Shown here: positions 46,784-55,509 of the stretch, piece after piece
Layout: each line of letters starts with the position of its first letter
How positions within the stretch are numbered: position 1 is the stretch's first letter
NCBI GenBank assembly: GCA_022819745.1
Contig: JAJEGS010000058.1
Span: forward strand, 1-64,000
From: Candidatus Latescibacterota bacterium
GTDB lineage: Bacteria; Latescibacterota; UBA2968; UBA8231
Reading direction: 5' to 3'
Length of the DNA stretch: 64,000 nucleotides
Translations under genes and position numbers: made by a program
The notes under the pieces: model-generated
What the model saw: the letters and a program-made list of their open reading frames with translations, nothing else
What the model was told of the DNA's origin: nothing
The model's database searches: none

Positions 46784-47596
46784 TTAACGAATGAGGGCCA
46801 ACCCTAGGCCCAACGACGATCCAGCCCCGATGTCCTCACCCGTGACGACCGACTTCCACAACAAGTCGATCCACAGCGGGCCAACCACCTGCACGGCCAC
46901 ATTGAAACCCATTTCGGTGAAATCCCCCTCCGAAACCTGCACTACTCCGACCACTCCCCCCTCTGAGTCCGCCGCGAGTGTGTACACGCTGGCGACAAAA
47001 CCCTTGGCAAACAGCCACGGACGCGGCGTAGCCCCTAGCTCGACAAAATAGGACGCTTGATTGGAAAACGGGCCGCCGCGCCGCTTGTATCCCACTTCGC
47101 CACCCGCGTAGAGCGGCAGCGGATAGAGCGACAGCCCCGCCAAGAGTCGCGCACCTTGGTCGGAATAACCAGTGCCAAGGGCCGGGTCGAACTCTCGGTC
47201 GTACCCGCTGGGAAACGCGACATCGACCTGCGGCGACAGCACCAGTCTGCCTTCGGTGAGCTGGTATTTCGCGCCGAGATGCACGTCTCCCAGCCCCCAA
47301 GTGATGCGCTCGATAAAGCTATCCTCAGATACCAGCCGCCCCGCGCCGACCTGCCCGGTCAGCGTCAATCGATCGAGCAACCCGTACTCGCCGTAGGCAA
47401 GGATCTGGCGGGCGCGGAATTGGTTGTCGTCCATGCCCATGAGCGCACGTTTGCCCATGTCGTTAAAGACCTCAGTGGTCGAGTAATGGATTCCCGATAG
47501 TTTGGCGTAGTAGCCTCCGCGAGGCTGGCTCCAAGCCCCGGCCCAGACCTCGCCGGCCCAACACAGGGCCAACAGGCCCATTGCTAACCAACGCAT
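46784..47596 (-). CDS. Outer-membrane beta-barrel protein
   Basis: A 270-residue protein with a signal peptide (MRWLAMGLLALCWAGEVWAG) and alternating hydrophobic/polar strands (YYAKLSGIHYSTTEVF, RLTLTGQVGAGRLVS, LVLSPQVDVAFPSGYD). The pattern is that of 'MetA-pathway/porin-like' transporters of unknown substrate. It overlaps the glycosyltransferase gene by 13 bases and precedes the sulfite-oxidase-like gene. It may provide a pore for that periplasmic enzyme or belong to the surface-polysaccharide operon. Confidence 0.75.
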   Translation of the reverse strand: MRWLAMGLLALCWAGEVWAGAWSQPRGGYYAKLSGIHYSTTEVFNDMGKRALMGMDDNQFRARQILAYGEYGLLDRLTLTGQVGAGRLVSEDSFIERITWGLGDVHLGAKYQLTEGRLVLSPQVDVAFPSGYDREFDPALGTGYSDQGARLLAGLSLYPLPLYAGGEVGYKRRGGPFSNQASYFVELGATPRPWLFAKGFVASVYTLAADSEGGVVGVVQVSEGDFTEMGFNVAVQVVGPLWIDLLWKSVVTGEDIGAGSSLGLGLALIR

Positions 47597-48744
47597 TTCC
47601 CAACCCCTTTCTGCGGTACAATCCGCTCGTAAAGTGCTAACAGTTTCTCGCCCTCGGCCTCCCAGTTAAAATGCTCTTCAGCAGCTTGCCGCGCCTGCGC
47701 TGCCTTGGCCTGCGCTGCCGCCGGGTCGTCGAGCAAGCACCCGATGGCGCGCGCATGGGCGGCCGGGTCGCTCGGGTCTGCGAGCAGTCCCCAATCCGCG
47801 ACCGAGAGAAATCTGCGTATGGAAGGTAAATCACTGGCGACTACGGGCAAGCCGCAGGCTAGATACTCAAAGAGCTTGGTCGGCACGAAGGAGGCCAAAT
47901 TCTTGGGCGAGATCTGCCCTGGCACCAAGCCAATCTGGCACGCGGCAATCGTCGCCCCTAATTCGTCGTACGGCACGCGCTTTTCACTGTAGTGGATCTG
48001 TTCTTCCAGTCCCCACTCCCGTCGGAAGGCCTCAAACCGCTCCCGCAGCTCCTGCGAGTGAAACGTCCCGACGCTCAAGAGGCGAACCTGCGGGTGGGTC
48101 TTGGCCAGTTCGCGCATGATTTCGAGCAGGAACAGTCCGCCCCGATCTTCGGATAGCGAGCCAATGTGGACCAAGGCGCAAGGACCTAACTCGCTGCAGC
48201 CGGGGGAATACCACTCCAAGCGCGGATAATTCTTCACCACCGCAAAGGGACGCTTGGCAAAGCGATCTTCTTGCTCCTCAACCACTCCGACCACGGCCGT
48301 GACAAAGTAGCGCGCGAGCACGCGTTCCCCCCAATCGACTAACCGCGCAAGAGGCCGCCGCAGCCGCTCGGGCACCCACGGCCGCACCATGGCTACCAGT
48401 GGGAAGTGCTCGTGGACGTCGTAGATGACCCGGCGGCCACAGAGCTTGAGCACCGCGCCCACCGGCAACAGCTCGGGGTCGTGGAAGTGGAAACAAGCGG
48501 CGTTCGCACCTAGCCCGACGCGCAGCAAACGCCACAGATTCAAAATCCGCTGGCCTACCCCTCGCGCCACTGGCACGGTCTGCACGCGCACCCCTGCTCG
48601 CACCCCATTCCACTCCTCCGGCCCTGGCCCCACCACCGTCACCGCGTATCCGACCCGCGCCAAGGTCTGCGCCTGCTTGTAGAAAATCCGCGCGTCAAAC
48701 GGGCTGTGGACATTCGTCAGGTGGTACACCTCAGGCGCAGCCAA
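47584..48744 (-). CDS. GT4-family glycosyltransferase
   Basis: A 386-residue GT-B glycosyltransferase. The N-terminal domain begins HLTNVHSPFDARIFYKQA, an HFHDPELLPVG/VHEHFPL pair lies near 92-120, and the C-terminal nucleotide-binding domain has ALVHIGSLSEDRGG and the VPTKLFEYLACGLPVVASDLP signature near 295-315. It transfers a sugar to a glycan or lipid acceptor at the inner membrane. TTG 48744 with GGGAGG six bases upstream is the chosen start; the frame extends upstream only through the WbqC gene. The 14-base overlap with WbqC implies coupling. Confidence 0.9.
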   Translation of the reverse strand: MAAPEVYHLTNVHSPFDARIFYKQAQTLARVGYAVTVVGPGPEEWNGVRAGVRVQTVPVARGVGQRILNLWRLLRVGLGANAACFHFHDPELLPVGAVLKLCGRRVIYDVHEHFPLVAMVRPWVPERLRRPLARLVDWGERVLARYFVTAVVGVVEEQEDRFAKRPFAVVKNYPRLEWYSPGCSELGPCALVHIGSLSEDRGGLFLLEIMRELAKTHPQVRLLSVGTFHSQELRERFEAFRREWGLEEQIHYSEKRVPYDELGATIAACQIGLVPGQISPKNLASFVPTKLFEYLACGLPVVASDLPSIRRFLSVADWGLLADPSDPAAHARAIGCLLDDPAAAQAKAAQARQAAEEHFNWEAEGEKLLALYERIVPQKGVGKCVG

Positions 48745-49426
48745 AAAGCACCTCCCGACTTTGCGGGCCGCAATTAAACAGCAAATCCAACACCGACATC
48801 TCGGCGACAAAACCCGCGTGACACTGGGGGTACTCCGGGTGTTCAAAGCGAGTAAAGCGGCACTCAACGCCTTCCGCGGCAAATGCCTCCACATCCACAT
48901 ACGCCTTCGAGGCCCCTTCCCCCGACAGGTACACCTGGCAGCCGCACGACTTGGTCATATCCACCAAGCGCAAGGTCCGCTCGTCCCGCAGGTCCATCTG
49001 CGAGCTGAAGCGGACTTCGACCTCCAAATCCAAGAGCTGCAACAGGTGACGCATCAGAGCCACGTTTAAGTCGAGTAACTGAGTCCACGCACTCGCGTAT
49101 AAGTCCTCTATCGCCGGAGCGTACTCATCAAAAAAAGGCGCGTGCCCGTAGTGCCAGCGCAGGGCTTGGCAGTGCTTGCGCCGCCAATCGCCGTCGGGCG
49201 GGATCTGCACATCGCATATTCGCTGCTGGCCTCGGCCCCGCGTCAGCACCGGCACGGTCAGCCATTGCCAGCCATCGGCCGTGCGGATGCGGTTGCGATT
49301 GGTCAGACTACCACGGCTGTATTGCACGTCGTCGGCCAAGACCCACACGTCGGCTTGCCCCACCTTGTGAAACAAGCCCAGCCAAGGCAGGAAGTTGGGC
49401 TGGTGCGCCGCCAGCACCCGGCTCAT
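48731..49426 (-). CDS. WbqC-family protein
   Basis: A 231-residue protein with the WbqC opening AAHQPNFLPWLGLFHKV, then DVQYSRGSLTNRNRIRTADG and WLTVPV. The family occurs in O-antigen and other polysaccharide clusters and is proposed to act in acyl or amino-sugar modification, though its reaction is poorly defined. ATG 49426 overlaps the PIG-L stop by one base (TAATG). It is flanked by deacetylase, aminotransferase and glycosyltransferase genes of the same operon. Confidence 0.9.
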   Translation of the reverse strand: MSRVLAAHQPNFLPWLGLFHKVGQADVWVLADDVQYSRGSLTNRNRIRTADGWQWLTVPVLTRGRGQQRICDVQIPPDGDWRRKHCQALRWHYGHAPFFDEYAPAIEDLYASAWTQLLDLNVALMRHLLQLLDLEVEVRFSSQMDLRDERTLRLVDMTKSCGCQVYLSGEGASKAYVDVEAFAAEGVECRFTRFEHPEYPQCHAGFVAEMSVLDLLFNCGPQSREVLFGCA

Positions 49427-50058
49427 TACCTTATCCACCTGAGCACATCAAATGCCTCGGCGTACTCCACCATAATCTGCCCACCCCGGGTTCGCGCCCA
49501 GCTCCATATAAACTCCTCTTGGGTGTACGGACGATGCTGTTGGGACTGGTAGCAGCGCAGCGCGGCAATTTTGGTCTGAACGTGCTCGCGAGTGAGCACG
49601 CAAAAATGTCGGTAGTCAAAACTTAAGTTGTTCCACGGCAGCTCGTAGCCGAGCACGGTGACCGTCTTAAAGGCGCGCAGGCCCTCAATGTGAACAGTCT
49701 GGTGATCTTGGTGCAGGTCTTGGGCGCTGGGCAAGAACACGGTTCCTGGATCAATTTCTCTTTTCATCCTCACCAACTCTTCGAGGATTTCTTGGCGCAT
49801 GTGGGGCAGGTGGCGCACTTTGTACTTATAGACCAGCAGGTTCGCCGCAGGGATCCCCAGCACCTTCGTCCCCTCCCGCACCTCCTTTTCCAGAATGTCG
49901 GGCGGAAAGGGCGGCGGCACTGACTCGGCCGCCGTGGAAAAGGCCGCGTAGTACACCTCGCGCCCCTCTTCTACCATGCGGCTGATCGTCCCTCCACAGC
50001 CGAGCTCGCCGTCGTCCGTGTGCGGCGCGAGTACCAAGACCCGGTTATTTGCCGTCAC
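49426..50058 (-). CDS. PIG-L/LmbE-family N-deacetylase
   Basis: A 210-residue protein with the zinc motif APHTDDGELGCGG near residues 11-23 (usual form PHPDDE/ PHxDD), a Rossmann-like core, and later LPSAQDLHQDHQTVH near 114-128 that supplies the remaining metal-binding His. It removes N-acetyl groups from sugars. GTG 50058 follows AAGGAG at a good distance, with the ATG at 50100 inside the upstream gene. It overlaps the aminotransferase gene by 14 bases. Confidence 0.88.
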   Translation of the reverse strand: MTANNRVLVLAPHTDDGELGCGGTISRMVEEGREVYYAAFSTAAESVPPPFPPDILEKEVREGTKVLGIPAANLLVYKYKVRHLPHMRQEILEELVRMKREIDPGTVFLPSAQDLHQDHQTVHIEGLRAFKTVTVLGYELPWNNLSFDYRHFCVLTREHVQTKIAALRCYQSQQHRPYTQEEFIWSWARTRGGQIMVEYAEAFDVLRWIR

Positions 50059-51199
50059 GACAATCTCCTTCTGTCTCTGCCAATACCTCCGCCAAGCCAC
50101 AGCACACCATTTCCACGGCCTCGTCTCTCAAGCCCGGAAACATCGGCAGGCTCACCACCTGCGCTAGCACTTCCTCGGCAACGGGAAAATCCCCAAGGCC
50201 ATAGCCTAACTCCCGCTGGTAAAACGGCGTCAGATGGCACGGCGGCCAGTACACGCTGCCCGCTTCAATCCCCCAGCGCTCGCGCAACTGGGCGACTACC
50301 CACTCGCGTCTTTTCCCGGCGGGCAAGCGCACGGGAAACTTGTAATATGCGTGTAATTGGCCCGCGAATTCCGGCAAGAGCACCTCGCCGCACCCCAAGC
50401 GCGTGAGCGCGTCTCGGTAGCGGGTGGCGAGGCGGTTGCGCGCGGCTGTGTGCTCGGCCAGCCGCGCCAATTGCCGCAAGCCGAGGGCCGCACTCAATTC
50501 GGGCAAGCGGTAGTTGTTGCCCAAGCGCTCCAACGAGCGGCCCTTTGCGCTGACCCCATGCGTGCGGAAGCTCCGCGCAAAGTCGGCCAAATCGCGATCA
50601 TTGGTACTCAACATGCCCCCCTCACCTGTCGTCAGCGGCTTGGTCGGAAAAAAGGAAAAGCCCGCAGCATCGCCCAAACTCCCGGCCGGTTGGCCGTCGG
50701 CACTAGCACCGTGAGCGTGGGCTGCGTCTTCGAGCAGCAACAGTCCGTGCGCGCGGCAAAACGAGCGAATGGCCTCAATGTCGGGCGCAATTAGACCGGC
50801 GATGTGGACCACAACGACGGCCCGCGTCTTTTCCCCGACCTGCGCCTCGATCTGCGGCAGGCCACTCGACAGGGTCTGCGGGTCAATGTCGCAGAGGACG
50901 GGCCGTCCTCCGGCCAACAGCGCAGCGTTGGACGAGGCAATGAACGTATTCGTCGGCACTACCACTTCCCGCCCTTCGACTCCCCAATAGCGCAAGGCTA
51001 CCTCTAACGGCGCGGTCCCCGAGCTCATACCTACGGCGTGTTCCGCGCCCACACACGCGGCGAACTCCTGCTCGAACCGCTCCAAGTAAGGCCCCATCGT
51101 CAGGCGTCCACTGCGGAGGATAGCGGCAAAATCCTCGAGCAGCGCGGCCACATCCTCCTCGGGGATGCAGGGCCTAGTCTGGGGCACTTTAGGCTGCAC
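50045..51199 (-). CDS. DegT/DnrJ/EryC1/StrS sugar aminotransferase
   Basis: A 384-residue PLP enzyme. VGMSSGTAPLEVALRYWG near 58-75, EDAAHAHGA near 155, and SFFPTKPLTTGEGGML near 180-195 with the Schiff-base Lys are the family motifs. It installs an amino group on a nucleotide-activated keto-sugar, using glutamate. GTG 51199 overlaps a small upstream frame. It leads the operon whose other genes encode a deacetylase, WbqC and glycosyltransferase. Confidence 0.92.
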   Translation of the reverse strand: MQPKVPQTRPCIPEEDVAALLEDFAAILRSGRLTMGPYLERFEQEFAACVGAEHAVGMSSGTAPLEVALRYWGVEGREVVVPTNTFIASSNAALLAGGRPVLCDIDPQTLSSGLPQIEAQVGEKTRAVVVVHIAGLIAPDIEAIRSFCRAHGLLLLEDAAHAHGASADGQPAGSLGDAAGFSFFPTKPLTTGEGGMLSTNDRDLADFARSFRTHGVSAKGRSLERLGNNYRLPELSAALGLRQLARLAEHTAARNRLATRYRDALTRLGCGEVLLPEFAGQLHAYYKFPVRLPAGKRREWVVAQLRERWGIEAGSVYWPPCHLTPFYQRELGYGLGDFPVAEEVLAQVVSLPMFPGLRDEAVEMVCCGLAEVLAETEGDCRDGK

Positions 51200-51269
51200 G
51201 GTCGCGTCCGTCTTCCAGATCTAGCGTGCTTCCCACAAAACCACCGGCTTCTAACACCAACATTTTCAC
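51189..51269 (-). CDS. Possible 26-residue leader or remnant of a sugar epimerase
   Basis: A small frame from GTG 51269 (GGAG eight bases upstream) to TAA 51189. It overlaps the aminotransferase start by 11 bases. Its start MKMLVLEAGGFVGS resembles the first strand and cofactor loop of an extended-SDR sugar epimerase (usually VTGAGGFVGSH), after which the reading is unrelated. It may be a truncated epimerase whose translation now couples to the aminotransferase. Evidence is thin. Confidence 0.3.
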   Translation of the reverse strand: MKMLVLEAGGFVGSTLDLEDGRDRAA

Positions 51270-51405
51270 TGCAAAAACTCCTTAATCAATTGAATGCACT
51301 GCAACATACACAAATACACAAAGAGGCGCGTTTCCAGCAAGAGACAACGACCCGCTGCCTCCTTCTTCCTTTGACAAACAGGACCTCGCCTTTAACTTTT
51401 GGAAC

Positions 51406-52542
51406 ATGAATCCAACGACTCGGAATCCCACCCGCTCAGTTCAAATCGGCCGCACGACCATTGGCGGCGATAACCCCATTGCCGTACAAAGCATGGCCGC
51501 AACTCGCACCCAAGACACAGAGGCCACCATCCGCCAGCTCCGGCTCTTAGCTGAGGCCGGAGCAGACGTCATCCGCGTGGCCGTAGATAGCAAAAAAGAC
51601 GTGGAAGCCCTTGCCCAAATCGCGCCTACCGTTGACGTGCCGCTATCCGTGGATTTGCAAGAAAACTATCGGTTGGTGCGCAGCGTGGCACCGCACGTAG
51701 AAAAAATACGCTACAACCCCGGGCACCTCTACCACCACGAAAAGAACAAGCCGGTCGCCGACAAGGTCGCCTTTATTGCCGACGAGGCCGCCAAGCACGA
51801 CTGCGCCCTGCGCGTGGGGGTCAACTGCGGCTCGGTCGATCCGGCCCAAGCCGAGCGCTTTCCGACCGACGATTCCATCTCGCCCATGATCGCCTCGGCT
51901 TTAGAGCACTGCGAATTGCTTGACGGCTTGGGCTTTACGCGCTACTGCGTCTCGCTCAAGGACTCCGATCCCGCCAAGGTCATTGCCGCCAACACTCGCT
52001 TTGCCCAACAGCGGCCCGACGTGCCCCTGCACCTCGGCGTCACCGAGGCCGGGATGCCCCCCGAAGGCGTGATCAAAACCCGCATTGCCTTTGAACAACT
52101 CATCAGCGCCGGTATTGGCGACACCATTCGCGTGTCGCTGACCTTGCCGTTTGACGACAAGGGCGAAGAGGTCAAAGTCGGGCGACAGATCCTCGACGAT
52201 ATCTACTCGGGCCGCTTCCGCTCAGTCCCCAAGTTGCTCCCGGCCGGGCTAAACATCATTTCCTGTCCCTCTTGCTCGCGGGTGGAAAACGAAGCCTTCA
52301 TCGACTTAGCCCACCAAGTGCGCGAGCTAACCGAGTACGCCCGCGACCACCAGATCACCATCGCCGTCATGGGCTGCCGGGTCAACGGCCCAGGCGAGAC
52401 CGACGACGCCGACTTGGGACTGTGGTGCGCCCCGAACTTCGTCAACCTCAAGCGCGGCCCCCAGCTTATCGGCCAGTTTCCGTACGACGAGGTCCTCGAT
52501 GTGCTCAAAGAGCAAGTCGACGAGTTGATTGCCGTTGGCTAG
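51406..52542 (+). CDS. ispG: (E)-4-hydroxy-3-methylbut-2-enyl-diphosphate synthase IspG/GcpE
   Basis: A 378-residue IspG of the short (bacterial two-domain) form. [31 protein letters not shown] opens the TIM-barrel; the C-terminal domain carries the [4Fe-4S] ligands CPSC near 287-290 and GCRVNGPGE near 321-329. It catalyses the penultimate step of the MEP isoprenoid pathway, converting MEcPP to HMBPP in the cytoplasm. ATG 51406 is the first of the frame. No other MEP-pathway gene is in the window. Confidence 0.96.
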   Translation: MNPTTRNPTRSVQIGRTTIGGDNPIAVQSMAATRTQDTEATIRQLRLLAEAGADVIRVAVDSKKDVEALAQIAPTVDVPLSVDLQENYRLVRSVAPHVEKIRYNPGHLYHHEKNKPVADKVAFIADEAAKHDCALRVGVNCGSVDPAQAERFPTDDSISPMIASALEHCELLDGLGFTRYCVSLKDSDPAKVIAANTRFAQQRPDVPLHLGVTEAGMPPEGVIKTRIAFEQLISAGIGDTIRVSLTLPFDDKGEEVKVGRQILDDIYSGRFRSVPKLLPAGLNIISCPSCSRVENEAFIDLAHQVRELTEYARDHQITIAVMGCRVNGPGETDDADLGLWCAPNFVNLKRGPQLIGQFPYDEVLDVLKEQVDELIAVG

Positions 52543-52563
52543 GTCCTTAAGGAAATATCAAAA

Positions 52564-52833
52564 GTGCCGGAAGCTGAGAGAGTGGAAATTACCGACGATA
52601 CCCTAATGGCGGATCTTTCCGACGGGCGGACCATCTCCGTTCCGTTGGCTTGGTATCCTAGGTTAGTGCATGCAACGCCCGCAGAAAGACGCAACTGGCG
52701 GCTTATCGGTGTAGGCCAAGGAATCCACTGGCCCGACCTAGACGAGGATATCAGCGTGGAGGGATTGCTAGCGGGTAGGCCTTCCGGTGAGAGCCAAAAA
52801 TCCTTGAAGCGGTGGCTAGAAACGCGGATTTGA
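52564..52833 (+). CDS. DUF2442-type small protein
   Basis: An 89-residue protein with the DUF2442 pattern: VEITDDTLMADLSDGRTISVPLAWYPRL, then RNWRLIGVGQGIHWPDLDEDISVEGLLAG. Function is not established; genes of the family often sit near DUF4160 proteins of possible toxin-antitoxin nature, but none is adjacent here. GTG 52564 follows AAGGA. It lies 21 bases after ispG. Confidence 0.85.
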   Translation: MPEAERVEITDDTLMADLSDGRTISVPLAWYPRLVHATPAERRNWRLIGVGQGIHWPDLDEDISVEGLLAGRPSGESQKSLKRWLETRI

Positions 52834-52892
52834 GACACTCGCTGCCGTTCCTTAGACCGTAAACCCAATTACACCCACAGATTAGGTATCCC

Positions 52893-53636
52893 ATGCAAAA
52901 TCCTATCAAAGAACAACTTGCCGCTGGGCAACCCTCCATCGGCTCCTGGCTCAACCTAACCTCGCCGCTGGCAGCCGAAGTCATGGCCGCGGCCGGCTTC
53001 AAATGGCTGGTAGTCGATGCCGAGCACTCGGCCTTCGACCTCGGCCACATCGCCCATACCTTCCGCGCCATCGAGGCGCGGGGTGCCCTGCCCTTGGCCC
53101 GCGCCTGGGACCACGACCCGACCACGGCCGCTCGCCTGCTCGACGCCGGGGCTTGGGGCTTGGTCTTCCCGCACGTCAGCACCCCGGAGCAGGCCGAAAA
53201 GTTGGCCCAAGCCGTGCGCTATCCACCGCGCGGCAACCGGTCGGTAGGCACGGGCCGCTGCGTCACATTGGCCCCGGACTATCGCCAGCGCTTTGATGAC
53301 GCCGTCCTCTGCATCCCGCAGATCGAGGACATGGAGGGCATTGAAAACGCCGAGGCCATCGCCCGCGTCGAAGGCATCGATATCGGCTTCCTCGGGCCGG
53401 GCGATTTGGCCATGTCCATGGGCGTCGCCGCTGGCCACCCCGACCACGAGGCCGCCTTGCAGGCTTTTCGCGCTGGCTGCGTCAAAGCCGGCAAACCCAG
53501 CGGCATCCCAGTCAAGGACTCCGCCGAAGTCAAACAGCGCATCGCCGAGGGCTTCCAGTTCATCGACTTCAGCAACGATATGCGGTTTTTAGAAGCCACG
53601 GCGCAAGCCGCCTACCGCGAAGCCACGGCTGGATGA
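52893..53636 (+). CDS. HpcH/HpaI-family aldolase
   Basis: A 247-residue class II 2-keto-acid aldolase. LVVDAEHSAFDLGHIAHTFRAIEARG near 38-63, a metal-site Glu in IPQIEDMEGIENAEAIA near 145-160, and the GPGDLAMSMG stretch near 170-180 are family features. It would cleave 2-keto-3-deoxy sugar acids or similar compounds into pyruvate and an aldehyde. Its stop overlaps the kinase start (ATGA), and hydroxyacid dehydrogenase and dehydratase genes follow, so it is part of a sugar-acid breakdown operon. Confidence 0.88.
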   Translation: MQNPIKEQLAAGQPSIGSWLNLTSPLAAEVMAAAGFKWLVVDAEHSAFDLGHIAHTFRAIEARGALPLARAWDHDPTTAARLLDAGAWGLVFPHVSTPEQAEKLAQAVRYPPRGNRSVGTGRCVTLAPDYRQRFDDAVLCIPQIEDMEGIENAEAIARVEGIDIGFLGPGDLAMSMGVAAGHPDHEAALQAFRAGCVKAGKPSGIPVKDSAEVKQRIAEGFQFIDFSNDMRFLEATAQAAYREATAG

Positions 53637-54493
53637 ACATCCTCAACTTCGGCTCGCTCAACATCGACCTCGTTTATCAAGTCGAGCACATCGCCCGCCC
53701 GGGCGAGACCATCGCCAGTTCTTCTCACCAAGTCTTTGCCGGCGGCAAAGGCGCGAATCAATCGGCCGCCCTTGCCCGCGCTGGCGCAAGTGTCTTTCAC
53801 GCTGGTCAAGTCGGGCCAGACGGGCAATGGCTGGTCGATAAATTGGCTGGGCTGGGCGTGGATGTGCAGCACATCCGCGTCGGCGATGTGCCTACCGGCC
53901 ACGCCATTATCCAAGTTGACCGCCAAGGCCAAAACAGCATCGTCCTCTTTGCCGGAGCCAATGCCCAAATAGATAGAGAGGCTATAGACGCCGCGCTATC
54001 CCATTTTGACAGAGAGGATATCCTCCTCTTGCAGAATGAGATAAACGACATTGCTTACATCATCACCTCAGCCGCTGAGCGGGGTCTGACGATATGCTTA
54101 AACCCCGCGCCCTTTGGCCCGGAAGTTTGCGCGTATCCCCTCGAATTGGTCGATTTGCTCATCGTCAATGAAACCGAGGCCACCGGCCTTGCGGGTGCAT
54201 CGGAGCCTACCGCGCTGGCCTCGCTCTGCCCCCACGCTCAGATCGCGCTCACACTAGGGGCCGCTGGTGCTCAGTACCATTCCCCAACCGAGGAATTCCA
54301 CCTTCCAGCACCACAGGTCAAAGCGGTCGATACGACAGGTGCGGGAGACACTTTCATCGGCTATTTTCTTCAGGGCCTGACCGCCAGCATGACGGCGCGA
54401 GACGCCATGGCCCGTGCGGTAAAAGCCGCGGCTTTATGCGTCACTCGTCCGGGGGCCATGGATTCAATTCCAGCCGCAGATGAAATAGATTAA
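53633..54493 (+). CDS. PfkB-family (ribokinase-like) sugar kinase
   Basis: A 286-residue PfkB kinase. The N-terminal LNFGSLNIDLVYQVEHIARPGETI and the GGKGANQSAALARAGA motif near 39-54 bind the sugar; the C-terminal DTTGAGDTFIGYFLQG near 232-247 provides the catalytic Asp and anion hole. The length is that of ribokinases and 2-keto-3-deoxygluconate kinases. The start overlaps the aldolase stop by 4 bases. The operon context suggests a sugar-acid-derived substrate. Confidence 0.9.
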   Translation: MNILNFGSLNIDLVYQVEHIARPGETIASSSHQVFAGGKGANQSAALARAGASVFHAGQVGPDGQWLVDKLAGLGVDVQHIRVGDVPTGHAIIQVDRQGQNSIVLFAGANAQIDREAIDAALSHFDREDILLLQNEINDIAYIITSAAERGLTICLNPAPFGPEVCAYPLELVDLLIVNETEATGLAGASEPTALASLCPHAQIALTLGAAGAQYHSPTEEFHLPAPQVKAVDTTGAGDTFIGYFLQGLTASMTARDAMARAVKAAALCVTRPGAMDSIPAADEID

Positions 54494-54518
54494 ACCATTG
54501 TAGTAGAAAGGAATACAC

Positions 54519-55505
54519 ATGCCGAATATCATGCTCACCGCCCAGTTCCAGAACGCCGAATTCGCCTCCAGCGAGCGAGAACAGGGCCTCGAACACCTCC
54601 GCTCCTTGGGCACCCTCGTCCCAGAGCCAGCCGTTCTCGCCCCCGAACACGCTCCCGACCTGATCGCCTCTATCGCCAGTTCATCGGTCTATACGGACGA
54701 ATTTTACGCCGCGGCCGAGGATTTGCGCATCGTCGCCCGCTGGGGCGTCGGTTTTGACAAGGTCAATGTCCCAGGGGCCACGCGCTACGGCGTGATCATC
54801 ACCGTGACGCCGGTTCACATGGACGCGGTCGCCGAATACGCCATTGCCCAGTGGATGGCCACCCTCAAGCGGGTCTATACCCTCAATCACCTCTCCCACC
54901 GAGGCGATTTCTCTATCATCCGCACCTATGAGGCCCAATACACCACCCTCGGCCTGTACGGCTGCGGCCGCATCGGCCAAGAGGTAGCCAAGCGCGCCGT
55001 GCCGCTCTTAGGCGAAGACGGTCGCTTGATCATCTATGACACCCGTCCCGACATCGCCGACATCGCCGCCCAATACGGGGCTGAAGTCGCCGACTCGCCC
55101 GAAGCGCTCTTTCGCGAGTGCGACACAGTTTCGCTCCACGTCTCGGGCGACGAGACCATCGTCCACTACGACCTGCTCAGCCTGATGCAACCCCACGCCT
55201 CGCTGATCAATCCCTCGCGCGGCAATCTCGTCAACGACGAGGACGTCCACCGCGCCATTGAGGAGGAAAAACTCCATTACTACGTGGTGGACGATCCAGT
55301 CAACGACACCCGCGCCATCCACAAGGACCACCCGCGCATCATCTGCACCAACCACAACGCCGGCATTACGGTCGAATCCACCATGCGCCTCGACGCCAAA
55401 GGCATCGAGCAAGTCTCAGCCGCCATCGCCGGCCGTCAGCCTGAACACATCCTCAATCCAGAGGTCCTCGACCACCCACGAGTCAAGGCGTGGCTCAAGG
55501 AGTAA
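54519..55505 (+). CDS. D-isomer-specific 2-hydroxyacid dehydrogenase
   Basis: A 328-residue NAD-dependent dehydrogenase. GLYGCGRIGQEVA near 146-158 is the NAD loop, NPSRGNLVNDED near 234 supplies the catalytic Arg, and a later TNHNAGITVES near 276 carries the general-base His. It would oxidise or reduce a 2-hydroxyacid such as glycerate or a sugar acid. ATG 54519 begins 25 bases after the kinase. It works with the surrounding aldolase, kinase and dehydratase. Confidence 0.9.
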   Translation: MPNIMLTAQFQNAEFASSEREQGLEHLRSLGTLVPEPAVLAPEHAPDLIASIASSSVYTDEFYAAAEDLRIVARWGVGFDKVNVPGATRYGVIITVTPVHMDAVAEYAIAQWMATLKRVYTLNHLSHRGDFSIIRTYEAQYTTLGLYGCGRIGQEVAKRAVPLLGEDGRLIIYDTRPDIADIAAQYGAEVADSPEALFRECDTVSLHVSGDETIVHYDLLSLMQPHASLINPSRGNLVNDEDVHRAIEEEKLHYYVVDDPVNDTRAIHKDHPRIICTNHNAGITVESTMRLDAKGIEQVSAAIAGRQPEHILNPEVLDHPRVKAWLKE

Positions 55506-55509
55506 GGCT

